Origin: Maricaulis parjimensis | GTDB lineage: Bacteria > Pseudomonadota > Alphaproteobacteria > Caulobacterales > Maricaulaceae | Length of the DNA: 64,000 nt | Assembly (NCBI RefSeq): GCF_016817355.1 | Contig: NZ_JADOTT010000001.1 | Coordinates: 127,094 to 191,093 of the forward strand | Direction: 5' to 3' | Shown: positions 9,560-17,393 of the stretch, piece by piece | Position numbering within the stretch: the stretch's first letter is position 1 | How the letters are laid out: each line of letters begins with the position of its first letter | Notes under the pieces: generated by a model | Told to the model about the DNA's origin: nothing | Database searches by the model: none | What the model saw: only the letters and a program-made list of their open reading frames with translations | Position numbers and translations under genes: made by a program

Positions 9560-9617
9560 CCCAAACCATCCGACCGGTCCAACAAAAAGCCGGCGAAACA
9601 CAACAGTGAGGAAAACC

Positions 9618-10184
9618 ATGGACAGCAAACCCGTACGCCGGGTCGTGACCGGACATGACGAGAACGGACAGGCCATCATCCAGGAGGATGGTTTCGTGCC
9701 ACGCGTTCAGCGCATTGGCGGCAACATCGGACCGATGTTCTTTGAAGTGTGGAACACGCGCGAGACCCCGGTCCGCATTGACCGGGCCAGCGGAGAACCG
9801 GCCGAAGACGGGATCGTGCTGGCGCCGCCGGCGAACGGCACCCGGATCCGTGTGCTGGAAATCGAGCCGGAAGGCGACAAGCTGGAAAGCCTTACACCGG
9901 AAGAGCGCAAGGCGCATTTCGCAGAGATCGGAGCAGAAGATGCGGTCGTCGCCGATGGCACGAGCGAGCGTCACGCTTTCATGCACCGGACCGAGACTGT
10001 CGATTACGGCATCATTCTGGAGGGTGAGCTCGTCCTGATCATGGACGAAGGCGAGACCACGGTCCGGGCAGGCGATATCGTTGTTCAGCGCGGCACCAAT
10101 CATGGCTGGGCGAACCGGTCGGACAAGCCGTGCCGGGTGGCCTTCATCCTGATTGACGGCAAGTTCGACGCGGACCTGGCCTGA
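9618..10184 (+). CDS. Cupin-domain protein
   Basis: A 188-residue single-domain cupin. The double-stranded beta-helix occupies about residues 95-180, with cupin motif 1 around HAFMHRTETVDYGIILEGE and motif 2 around GDIVVQRGTNHGW; the histidines and glutamate are suited to bind a metal. The preceding 90 residues form an extra beta region as in many catabolic cupins. ATG 9618 follows GAGGAAAACC; an in-frame GTG at 9606 is less likely. It lies third in the aromatic operon and may be a dioxygenase, an isomerase or a decyclase-type helper. No exact reaction can be assigned. Confidence 0.8.
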   Translation: MDSKPVRRVVTGHDENGQAIIQEDGFVPRVQRIGGNIGPMFFEVWNTRETPVRIDRASGEPAEDGIVLAPPANGTRIRVLEIEPEGDKLESLTPEERKAHFAEIGAEDAVVADGTSERHAFMHRTETVDYGIILEGELVLIMDEGETTVRAGDIVVQRGTNHGWANRSDKPCRVAFILIDGKFDADLA

Positions 10185-10194
10185 GGCGCGCATC

Positions 10195-11166
10195 ATGAAG
10201 CTTGCTACACACCCCAATGGCACGCCGGACGGTGAACTTGTCATCGTTTCGACCGATCTGAGCCGGGCCGTCAGCGCTTCCGGGATCGCAGCCAATTTGC
10301 AAACCGCCCTGGAGAACTGGGCGCAGGCAGGGCCAGCGCTCGGACGCCTTGCAGAGGACCTGGCGGCCGGACGCGTCGATGGCGATGCCTTTGATCCGCT
10401 GGCGGCGCTCGCCCCCCTGCCCCGCGCCTGGCAATGGCTGGACGGGTCAGCCTTCCCCATGCATGGCGAGCTCATGCAGAAGGCTTTCAACCTACCACCG
10501 ATCGAGACCGACCGGCCGCTCATGTATCAGGGGCTGTCGGATCGTTTCCTCGCGCCATCGGAGCCTGTCCCTCTGCCCTCCGAGGAGGATGGTATCGATT
10601 TCGAGGGCGAGTTTGGCGTGATCGTCGATGCCGTTCCGATGGGAATCACGCCGGAAGACGCGCGCGAACACATCCGCCTCATCGTCCAGATCAATGACTG
10701 GAGTCTGCGCACCATTGCGCCGATCGAGATGAAAACCGGCTTCGGTTGGGTCCAGGCAAAACCGGCCTGCAGCATGGCGGCCGCGGCCATCACCCCGGAC
10801 GAGCTAGGCGGGGCCTGGCGTGAAGGCCGGGTCTGCCTGCCGCTGGAAATCGACTGGAATGGCACACGTTTCGGGGCAGCCCGCGGCGATGAGATGGAAT
10901 TCGGATTCCACGAACTGGTCGCACATGCAGCCCGCACCCGGGATCTGGTCGCCGGGACGATCATCGGCTCCGGCACAGTCTCCAACACAGCTTACGCCGA
11001 AGCCGGGTCCAGTTGTATCTCCGAACGCCGGGCAATCGACATGATCGAGTTTGGGGAGATCCGGACCCCCTTCATGGCCTTTGGCGACACGATCCGCATG
11101 AATGCACGCGATGGGGCGGGGCACTCGATCTTCGGAGCCATCGAACAAAAAATCGTCCGGGCCTGA
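10195..11166 (+). CDS. Fumarylacetoacetate hydrolase family protein
   Basis: A 323-residue member of the FAH superfamily. The divalent-metal site is visible as DFEGEFGVIVD (two Glu about residue 140) with the following Asp in INDWSLR, and the family motif IGSGTVSN lies near residue 265. Full-length FAHs of this form hydrolyse acylpyruvates such as fumarylacetoacetate or fumarylpyruvate, releasing pyruvate-like or acetoacetate-like products. It is ten bases downstream of the cupin and is the probable late step of the pathway. ATG 10195 is used although its ribosome site (GAGGCGCG) is poor; coupling to the upstream gene is likely. Confidence 0.87.
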   Translation: MKLATHPNGTPDGELVIVSTDLSRAVSASGIAANLQTALENWAQAGPALGRLAEDLAAGRVDGDAFDPLAALAPLPRAWQWLDGSAFPMHGELMQKAFNLPPIETDRPLMYQGLSDRFLAPSEPVPLPSEEDGIDFEGEFGVIVDAVPMGITPEDAREHIRLIVQINDWSLRTIAPIEMKTGFGWVQAKPACSMAAAAITPDELGGAWREGRVCLPLEIDWNGTRFGAARGDEMEFGFHELVAHAARTRDLVAGTIIGSGTVSNTAYAEAGSSCISERRAIDMIEFGEIRTPFMAFGDTIRMNARDGAGHSIFGAIEQKIVRA

Positions 11167-11191
11167 CCCCGACCCTTTGGGAGAACACATC

Positions 11192-12376
11192 ATGGCAAAC
11201 TGGAAGTCCGACCTGGTTGGTCAGCAAGCCCCGGATCAATCCGCTGCCTCCGGCGACAGTCGCAAGGCCAGCATCCTGATCATCGGCGCCGGCATTGGCG
11301 GTTTGTCCGCTGCCATCGCGCTGCGCCAGAAAGGGTTTCCCGTCGAGATCATCGAACGGGATCCGGAATGGTCCGTCTACGGGGTCGGTATTATCCAGCA
11401 GGCCAATGTCATACGAGCGGTCGCAGAGCTGGGCGTGATCGAGGACTATGTCGCGTCCGGTTTCGGCTTCGACCATGTGAAAATCTTCGCGCCCAACGGC
11501 CAGGAAGTGGCCACGGTCCCGACCCCCAAGCTGGCGGACGGCTATCCAGCCAATATCGGCATTGGCCGCCAGGCCCTGCAGCGGGTCCTGGGAGAAAGCG
11601 CGGTGAAGGCCGGAGCGAGGCTGAAACTCGGTGTCACGGTCGATCATTTCGAGGACACGGGCGATGCGGTTGATGTGACTTTCAGCGATGGCAGTACCGG
11701 CCGCTTTGATGGTGTCATCGGTGCGGATGGCGTCTACTCCCAGACACGCAAGGCCCTCTTCCCGGAATTGTCCGGACCGGAATTCACCGGCCAATCGGTC
11801 TGGCGCTACAATTTCCGCCGCCCCCCGGAGGTCGAAGGCCTCTGGGTCTATAATGGCAGCCCGGGCGTTGGCCTGGTGCCGATGGGCGAGGACATTCTCT
11901 ACATGTATGTGACGACCGCCGAGCCAGGGAATCCGCGCTTTGACCCGGACAGTCTGGCCGGTGAAATGCGCGCGCGGATCGAAAATCATCCCTCGCCACT
12001 GGTCCGGGGTTTCGCCGAGCACATCACGGATCCGGCCGAAGTTGTCTACCGACCGCTCGAAGGCCTGATGGTCGAGGGCGACTGGAGCAAGGGTCGCGTG
12101 GCGCTGATGGGCGACGCCGTGCATGCGACAACGCCCCATCTGGGTCAGGGTGCCGGACTGGCGATCGAGGATGCACTGGTGATCGCGGATGAGCTGTCCA
12201 GGCATGGCGATGTCGCGACCGCATTCAAAGCCTTCCGCGACCGTCGCTTCAAGCGCTGCGACTATGTTGTGAAATCAAGCCTGGCAATCTGCATGGGGCA
12301 ATTGGGCAAGGGGCCGCTTATCGACAATTCCCAGGCGACCGGCGAAATGTTCCAGGTCGTCTCCGAGCCGATCTGA
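11192..12376 (+). CDS. FAD-dependent aromatic monooxygenase (salicylate/3-hydroxybenzoate hydroxylase family)
   Basis: A 394-residue class A flavoprotein monooxygenase. It shows the dinucleotide-binding GxGxxG (IIGAGIGGLSAAIAL, about residue 32), the DG motif (FDGVIGADGVYS) and the GD motif (GRVALMGDAVHATTPHLGQGAG), the three marks of NAD(P)H-dependent ring hydroxylases. ATG 11192 has GGGAGA upstream and follows the FAH gene by 25 bases. It closes the five-gene operon and would supply the ortho- or para-diol needed by the dioxygenase. In naringenin degradation FdeE plays this role; the substrate here could equally be a simple hydroxybenzoate. Confidence 0.9.
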   Translation: MANWKSDLVGQQAPDQSAASGDSRKASILIIGAGIGGLSAAIALRQKGFPVEIIERDPEWSVYGVGIIQQANVIRAVAELGVIEDYVASGFGFDHVKIFAPNGQEVATVPTPKLADGYPANIGIGRQALQRVLGESAVKAGARLKLGVTVDHFEDTGDAVDVTFSDGSTGRFDGVIGADGVYSQTRKALFPELSGPEFTGQSVWRYNFRRPPEVEGLWVYNGSPGVGLVPMGEDILYMYVTTAEPGNPRFDPDSLAGEMRARIENHPSPLVRGFAEHITDPAEVVYRPLEGLMVEGDWSKGRVALMGDAVHATTPHLGQGAGLAIEDALVIADELSRHGDVATAFKAFRDRRFKRCDYVVKSSLAICMGQLGKGPLIDNSQATGEMFQVVSEPI

Positions 12377-12399
12377 TCCCCCTGCCTCTGGAGAGAGGC

Positions 12400-13341
12400 T
12401 CAGCCGGGCTGGGCCCCGCATGCCTCCAGAGCGCGACGCACGAGTGCCTCGACGGATCCATCATGCCGGAACCCCGCCCGCTCAGCGGCGGGTGTCGACA
12501 GGATGGGATGCCGGCCGAAGGCCGCCTCAAGGGCTTCATCGGCCTGATAGCGCACATCGCACACCGATTGTCCGTTCGCAGCGGCGATAGCCACCACCAA
12601 CGCCTCCATGGTTACGCGCAGGGCCGGCAGTGTCACCACACGGTCTTCCGGCAAGAAGGCCGTGTCCATCGATACCGCATGCGCCAGGCATGCCGCCGTC
12701 TGCTGCACCGACATCAGCCAGACTTCGGCCTGACGGGAAACGGGCAGCGTGATGGTCCGACCGGCGGCAATAGCGTGAAAAACGTCGCTCATGAAAGCGG
12801 ATTTCAGCCCCGCAGCCCCTTCCGGACGCGCGACGATACCCGGCAGGCGCAGCCCCACCGCGTCAAGTTCGCCCCGGCGGGTCAGGGTCGCAAGCGCGTC
12901 CTCGACCATGCGTTTGTGAAGCCCGTATATCAGGCGGGGCCGCAAGGGCGTGGCGTCATCGACCCCGGCTTCCGGCAAGGGGTCACCAAACACGGCAATC
13001 GAGGACGAATAAACAAAGCGCGGCCGATCCAGTCGGCGAGCCGCCTCGCCCATGAGTGTCAGGCTGGCTTCGACATTGACCGCAAAGGACAGGTCGGGGT
13101 CTGCTTCAGCCGCACCGCCCGGCAGTGACACCAGGTGAACGACTGACCGAGCGCCCGCCTCAAAGGCTGATGCCAGGATATTTGCCTGCCGCAAATCACC
13201 TTCTATCCGGGTCAAACGCTCATGGGCATCCAAGCCATGAAGGGAACGGTCAAGCGCAATCACACCTTGCCCTTCCGCAAGCAGTTTTGTGACCAGGGCC
13301 CGGCCGACAAACCCTGCAGCGCCGGTAACAAGAACAGACAT
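12400..13341 (-). CDS. NAD-dependent epimerase/dehydratase family SDR (DenD-like)
   Basis: A 313-residue extended short-chain dehydrogenase. The Rossmann motif is at the very N-terminus (VTGAAGFVGRAL), Asp-containing nucleotide contacts follow (EGDLR), and the catalytic set is Ser (YSSSIAVFG) with YxxxK as YGLHK near residue 140. The overall wording resembles D-erythronate dehydrogenase and nucleotide-sugar epimerases. It is convergent with the monooxygenase operon (23 bp apart) and divergent from an AraC gene, which probably controls it. The substrate may be a sugar acid or a hydroxy-acid intermediate; nothing in the sequence decides. Confidence 0.8.
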   Translation of the reverse strand: MSVLVTGAAGFVGRALVTKLLAEGQGVIALDRSLHGLDAHERLTRIEGDLRQANILASAFEAGARSVVHLVSLPGGAAEADPDLSFAVNVEASLTLMGEAARRLDRPRFVYSSSIAVFGDPLPEAGVDDATPLRPRLIYGLHKRMVEDALATLTRRGELDAVGLRLPGIVARPEGAAGLKSAFMSDVFHAIAAGRTITLPVSRQAEVWLMSVQQTAACLAHAVSMDTAFLPEDRVVTLPALRVTMEALVVAIAAANGQSVCDVRYQADEALEAAFGRHPILSTPAAERAGFRHDGSVEALVRRALEACGAQPG

Positions 13342-13450
13342 GGGACGCCCCCGATATTGGATGATCGCGCGGCAGGAACCGCCTGGAAATTTGCGCTGCC
13401 AAGTCTAGCCCGCAACGCGCCGGCAACCTATGCTCTACGGACGATAAACC

Positions 13451-13478
13451 GACCGAAAAACAAGGAATTGTTTCGGTC
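13451..13478. promoter_or_regulatory. Inverted repeat GACCGAAA-N12-TTTCGGTC
   Basis: Perfect 8-bp arms in the 165-bp divergent space between the SDR and the AraC gene, ending 28 bp before the AraC start. It could be an operator for the AraC protein or for another repressor; alternatively a 5'-leader stem. Confidence 0.45.
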
Positions 13479-13506
13479 TGAACCCGTTCTGGCCACGCGG
13501 CGCATC

Positions 13507-14499
13507 ATGGATCTCTTCAGCGACATTCTCTCCAGCATCTCGCTGCGTAATCTGAACCTCGCCCGGTTCCGGTTGCGGGCGCCGTGGGGACTCAACACAC
13601 AGGGTTTTCCGCCCGGTTTCAGCCTGATCGTTCTGGAAGGCGAATGCTGGATCGGCCCCCGTGAAGACAAGCGACAAGTCTTCAGCAAGGGCGATTCCTT
13701 CATTGCGCCGCGCGGCGAGGACATCGAGTTTGCCTCCGAGGCCGAAGGGCCAACCGAGAACATCGCCCGGGTCTGGCAACAGGATGCCTATGCCGGGTTC
13801 GAAAACGAGCCTCCGGCAGCGGTTCACGACCGGGTCTGGGGCGGCGATGGTGCGGCCTGCGAACTCCTTGGCCTCGCCTTCGAATTCTCCTCCGGCACGG
13901 ACGAACGCTTGTTGAAGTCCCTGCCCCGCACCATCGCCCTGCACGATGATGGCAATTACCTGCTCCCGCTCGCCAACTCGGTCGCGCTGTATCTGGCTTC
14001 AGCCAATTTCCAGAACGAGCCCGGCGCTTTTGCACAGCGCTCGCGCTTGGCGGAAGCGGTGATGATCAGTCAGTTGCGGCGATACCTGCTCAATCAGCCT
14101 GACCAGACCGGGCTGATTGGCGGCATCCGCGATGCCCGGCTGAACAAGGCCCTGGATGCGATGCACCGGGACCAGGGGCGACGCTGGACGCTCGAAAGCC
14201 TGGCCCGGGAGGCCGGTATGAGCCGATCGGCCTTTGCCAAGCATTTCAACGACATCATTGGCGAACCGCCCATGTCCTTCCTGAATACATGGCGCGTGAA
14301 ACGCGTGTGCCTAGAATTGACCCGTTCGGACATTTCGATCAGCGAGGCCGCGCGCCGGGCCGGCTTCCCCTCTGAAACCGCCATGCGCCGCAGTTTTTCC
14401 AGGGAAATGGGCTGCAGCCCCCGCGATTGGCGCCGGGAACAGCGCCAATCGCGAAACGGACCAGCCGAAGCATCTCAGTCGAAATCGTCGAGAACCTGA
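13507..14499 (+). CDS. AraC family transcriptional regulator with cupin-like sensor domain
   Basis: A 330-residue regulator. Residues 1-190 form a cupin-type sensor domain (RAPWGLNTQGFPPGFSLIVL, GDSFIAPRG), and the C-terminal two helix-turn-helix motifs span about residues 215-320 (WTLESLAREAGMSRSAFAKHF and ISEAARRAGFPSETAMRRSF). ATG 13507 is selected because homologous cupin-AraC proteins begin close to the sensor domain; no strong ribosome site is visible and the frame runs on upstream. It is divergent from the SDR, and its last 25 bases overlap the convergent FAD monooxygenase gene. Confidence 0.88.
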   Translation: MDLFSDILSSISLRNLNLARFRLRAPWGLNTQGFPPGFSLIVLEGECWIGPREDKRQVFSKGDSFIAPRGEDIEFASEAEGPTENIARVWQQDAYAGFENEPPAAVHDRVWGGDGAACELLGLAFEFSSGTDERLLKSLPRTIALHDDGNYLLPLANSVALYLASANFQNEPGAFAQRSRLAEAVMISQLRRYLLNQPDQTGLIGGIRDARLNKALDAMHRDQGRRWTLESLAREAGMSRSAFAKHFNDIIGEPPMSFLNTWRVKRVCLELTRSDISISEAARRAGFPSETAMRRSFSREMGCSPRDWRREQRQSRNGPAEASQSKSSRT

Positions 14500-15674
14500 C
14501 GCAGGAGTTTTTCGGCATCCTCGGTGACGCCGGTTTCGATATTGCGCCCCACTCCGGGAACGTTATCCAACATGAAGTCCCGGACCTTGCGAAGCGGACC
14601 GGGAATGCTGTGATAGATGCGACCCAGATTGCGGGCGAACTTGGTGGTGTAATTGGTATAGGGCCGCCGCAGGTCCTCATACTTCGCCAGCCCCGCCCGG
14701 ATTGATGCCGGATCGTCCATGTCAGCTTTCTTCAGGTATTCGGCGAGGATGTAGGCATCCTCGATCGCCATTCCGGCTCCGTAGGCGGCATAGGGTGAGG
14801 TTGGATGGGCCGCATCACCCATCAGCGTCACATTTCCGGTCGTCCATTGTTCCAGCGGCTTGATGTATTCGACGATCCAGCGGAACAGCTGTTTGTCGTG
14901 ATCCGTCTGGTCGAGAATGTCTCGCGACGGCGCCGCGAAATGACCGATCCGGTCCTTTACATACTGGGTGACATTCTCGGGCGGTGCCTCGCCCTTGTAT
15001 TGCTCGACCAGCCACCATTCAAAGCATTGCTTGCCTTCAAAGACGAGCGGCGCATAGCCCATTTGAAAGTTCTGGTCGTGCTGGATCACGGTACAGTCGG
15101 CTTCAATTCCCTTGGCTTCGCACCAGCCCAGCCAGACAGCAATGCCCAGCGGTTTGGGCGGCGCCACGTCAGGATAGAGCTGACCGCGAATTCGGGAGCG
15201 GACACCATCAGCGCCGACTAGGACCTTGGCCCGCTCGACATGACCGTTCTTGAAATGAATGGTGACGCCGTCTTCATCCTGTTCGAAACGCTCGAACTCG
15301 TGTTGCGGCACAATCAGATCGTCGGGCACTTTGTCCAGCATGCGGGCGTAGAGCTCTTTGCGCATCATGCCGGACTGCCAGCCATTCGCATTGGCGCGCT
15401 TGAGCAGGTCTTCATCGATATTGATACGGGCTCGGACACGGCCATCCCAGCGGCGGAATTCGGCGCGCATACCATTGTAGATATCCTCGATATCCACACC
15501 CAACCGGCGCAGGATGGTCAGCCCCACCGCATTGAGGATGATCGCCCCACCCAGAGGGGTGACCTTGTCAGCGCGCTCGAAAACCTTGGCGTTAAGCCCG
15601 GCGCGGCGAAGCGCAAGGCCGGCAGTAATCCCGGCCGGCCCTGCCCCGATGATTGCAACATCCAGTGCTGCCAT
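14475..15674 (-). CDS. FAD-dependent monooxygenase (second copy, end of rhamnosidase gene set)
   Basis: A 399-residue class A flavoprotein monooxygenase with GxGxxG (IIGAGPAGITAGLAL), DG motif (VLVGADGVRSRIRG) and GD motif (NVTLMGDAAHPTSPYAAYGAG). It is only distantly like the one ending at 12376, so not a recent duplicate. GGGAGGACGAC precedes the ATG. It lies 199 bp downstream of the sugar MFS carrier on the same strand as the rhamnosidases, with its own possible promoter region. That placement suggests it hydroxylates the aglycone released by those glycosidases, which is inference. A convergent 25-bp overlap joins it to the AraC gene. Confidence 0.88.
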   Translation of the reverse strand: MAALDVAIIGAGPAGITAGLALRRAGLNAKVFERADKVTPLGGAIILNAVGLTILRRLGVDIEDIYNGMRAEFRRWDGRVRARINIDEDLLKRANANGWQSGMMRKELYARMLDKVPDDLIVPQHEFERFEQDEDGVTIHFKNGHVERAKVLVGADGVRSRIRGQLYPDVAPPKPLGIAVWLGWCEAKGIEADCTVIQHDQNFQMGYAPLVFEGKQCFEWWLVEQYKGEAPPENVTQYVKDRIGHFAAPSRDILDQTDHDKQLFRWIVEYIKPLEQWTTGNVTLMGDAAHPTSPYAAYGAGMAIEDAYILAEYLKKADMDDPASIRAGLAKYEDLRRPYTNYTTKFARNLGRIYHSIPGPLRKVRDFMLDNVPGVGRNIETGVTEDAEKLLRQVLDDFD

Positions 15675-15721
15675 GTCGTCCTCCCAAGACTGTTAGCCTT
15701 GGGTTCTAAACAAGGATATCG

Positions 15722-15766
15722 GGACGATATACGGGTAAAACGTCCAGTATTTCAGCCTTATCGTCC
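15722..15766. promoter_or_regulatory. Spaced inverted repeat GGACGATA / TATCGTCC
   Basis: Two perfect 8-bp arms (15722-15729 and 15759-15766) separated by 29 bp, 48-92 bp upstream of the second FAD monooxygenase. An additional CGTCC half-site (15751 region) lies between. Candidate operator; function unknown. Confidence 0.35.
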
Positions 15767-15873
15767 ACACCAACGCTGGGCCAGACAAGCTTGCCCGGTC
15801 ATTGCGGAAATCGCTGGCATCCTTGCGCCGTGTATTGCCGGACTTGCAAAGGAAACTGGCCCCCGATGGAAGC

Positions 15874-17304
15874 CTAGCCCTCCATCTCCTCCAATTCCTT
15901 GCCCCGGGTTTCACGAACCATTTTGACCACGAACCCGATCGAAAGCACTGCGAAGAGTGTGTAGATCCCGTAGGCGCCTGCCAGCCCGATCGAGCTGAGC
16001 ATGCTCAGGAAAGTGATGGAAATCAGGAAATTCGTTCCCCACTGGAACAGGCCTGCCACCGCCAGGCCGGAACCCCGGATCTGATTGGGGAACATCTCGC
16101 CCAGCATGACCCACATGACGGGTCCCCAAGAGAAATTGAAAAACATCACATAGAGATTGGCGGCGATCAGCGCGACAAGCCCCATCTGGTCAGAGAGTTT
16201 CAAACCGCCGCCTTCAACCAGTTCGCCAGTCGAAAACGCATAGGTACACAAGGCGAGGGTCACGGCCATGCCGGCCGACCCGATCACCAGCATCGGCTTC
16301 CGACCGATCTTGTCGATCACCAGAATGGCAATTGTCACAGAAGCAATCGACAATCCGCCTGACAGGACGTTCTGAAGCAGGGCATCGCTTTCCGTGAAGC
16401 CGGCAGCCTGCCAAAGCACGGCGCCGTAGTAGAAAATAATGTTGATGCCCACGAGCTGCTGGAAGCAGGCGAGGCCAATACCAACCCAGACGATCGGACG
16501 AATTTTTCTGGCGATGGGATCGATAAGGTCACGCAGGCGAGGCTGATGGTCTTTCTCGATCGAGCCGCGGATTTCGTCGACTTTGCGGGCCGCTGCCTCC
16601 TGGCCGAACAATTTGCCCAGAACCAGGCGCGCTTGATCCGTCCGGTTCCGGAAGACGAGGAATCGCGGGCTTTCCGGGATAATGAAAAGGGCCAGGAGGA
16701 AGACGACTGCCGGAATCAATTCCATCCAGAACATCCAACGCCAGGCCGGGAAACCACCCCAGAAAACCGCCGTCGATCCCCCCGCGGCGCCGGCCAGAAG
16801 ATAGTTCGACAAGAAGGAGAAGAAGAGACCGGAAATGATGGCAATCTGCTGGATCGTCGCCAGGCGTCCCCGCATGCGGGCCGGGGCAATCTCCGAAATA
16901 TAGGCCGGGGCCATGACCGAAGCCGCACCGACAGCCAGGCCGCCAAGAAGCCGGTAGAGCACGAATTCGGTTGCGCCATTCGCAATGCCGGAACCCCAGG
17001 CCGACACGATGAAGAATACGGCCGACACGACCAGCAGGGTGCGGCGGCCGAACAAATCGGCAGCACGGCCGGCAATCAGGGCTCCGATCGCGCACCCCAG
17101 AAGCATGGACGCCACGCTCCAGCCTGTACCGACATCCTGCGTATTGAACGCGGTTTGGAGGCCCTCCACCGTCCCGTTGATCACGCCGCTATCATAGCCG
17201 AACAGAAAACCGCCGATCGTTGCGACGAGCGAGATCAGGATGATGTATCCCAGATTCTGGGTCCCGGCCGGCTCAAGCGCTGCCGTGTTGGTAGATTCTG
17301 CCAT
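15874..17304 (-). CDS. MFS sugar porter (sugar:H+ symporter)
   Basis: A 476-residue sugar porter of the XylE/GLUT type. Diagnostic motifs are all present: FLFGYDSGVINGT in TM1, GRAADLFGRR in loop 2-3, the PESPRFLV box after TM6, QQLVGINIIFYYG in TM7, and RETRGKELEEMEG at the C-terminus. The QQLxGxN motif contacts hexose in characterised relatives. It follows the GH78 gene by 89 bp in the minus-strand glycosidase set and should take up glucose or rhamnose released in the periplasm. As RhaT is present elsewhere in the window, glucose or a disaccharide is the better guess. Confidence 0.93.
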   Translation of the reverse strand: MAESTNTAALEPAGTQNLGYIILISLVATIGGFLFGYDSGVINGTVEGLQTAFNTQDVGTGWSVASMLLGCAIGALIAGRAADLFGRRTLLVVSAVFFIVSAWGSGIANGATEFVLYRLLGGLAVGAASVMAPAYISEIAPARMRGRLATIQQIAIISGLFFSFLSNYLLAGAAGGSTAVFWGGFPAWRWMFWMELIPAVVFLLALFIIPESPRFLVFRNRTDQARLVLGKLFGQEAAARKVDEIRGSIEKDHQPRLRDLIDPIARKIRPIVWVGIGLACFQQLVGINIIFYYGAVLWQAAGFTESDALLQNVLSGGLSIASVTIAILVIDKIGRKPMLVIGSAGMAVTLALCTYAFSTGELVEGGGLKLSDQMGLVALIAANLYVMFFNFSWGPVMWVMLGEMFPNQIRGSGLAVAGLFQWGTNFLISITFLSMLSSIGLAGAYGIYTLFAVLSIGFVVKMVRETRGKELEEMEG

Positions 17305-17321
17305 GCTCTTCTCCTCCCCAC

Positions 17322-17370
17322 GGACCCGAGCCCCGGGTCCAGAGATCCGGGGCAGGCGGATGCCTGCCCC
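17322..17370 (-). repeat. Two tandem intercistronic stem-loops
   Basis: Between the GH78 stop and the sugar-porter start, read on the minus strand, lie a perfect 9-bp hairpin (GGGGCAGGC/GCCTGCCCC, 17349-17370, 4-nt loop) and a 7-bp hairpin (GGACCCG/CGGGTCC, 17322-17340). No U-tract follows on the minus strand, so these look like REP-style or mRNA-stabilising elements rather than a terminator; they could lower expression of the porter relative to GH78. Confidence 0.6.
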
Positions 17371-17393
17371 TCGTTTTCAGATGTGGATGCGTG

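Noticed and set aside
17322-17370. Hairpins considered as a rho-independent terminator inside the glycosidase operon
   Set aside because: On the minus strand no U-run follows either stem.
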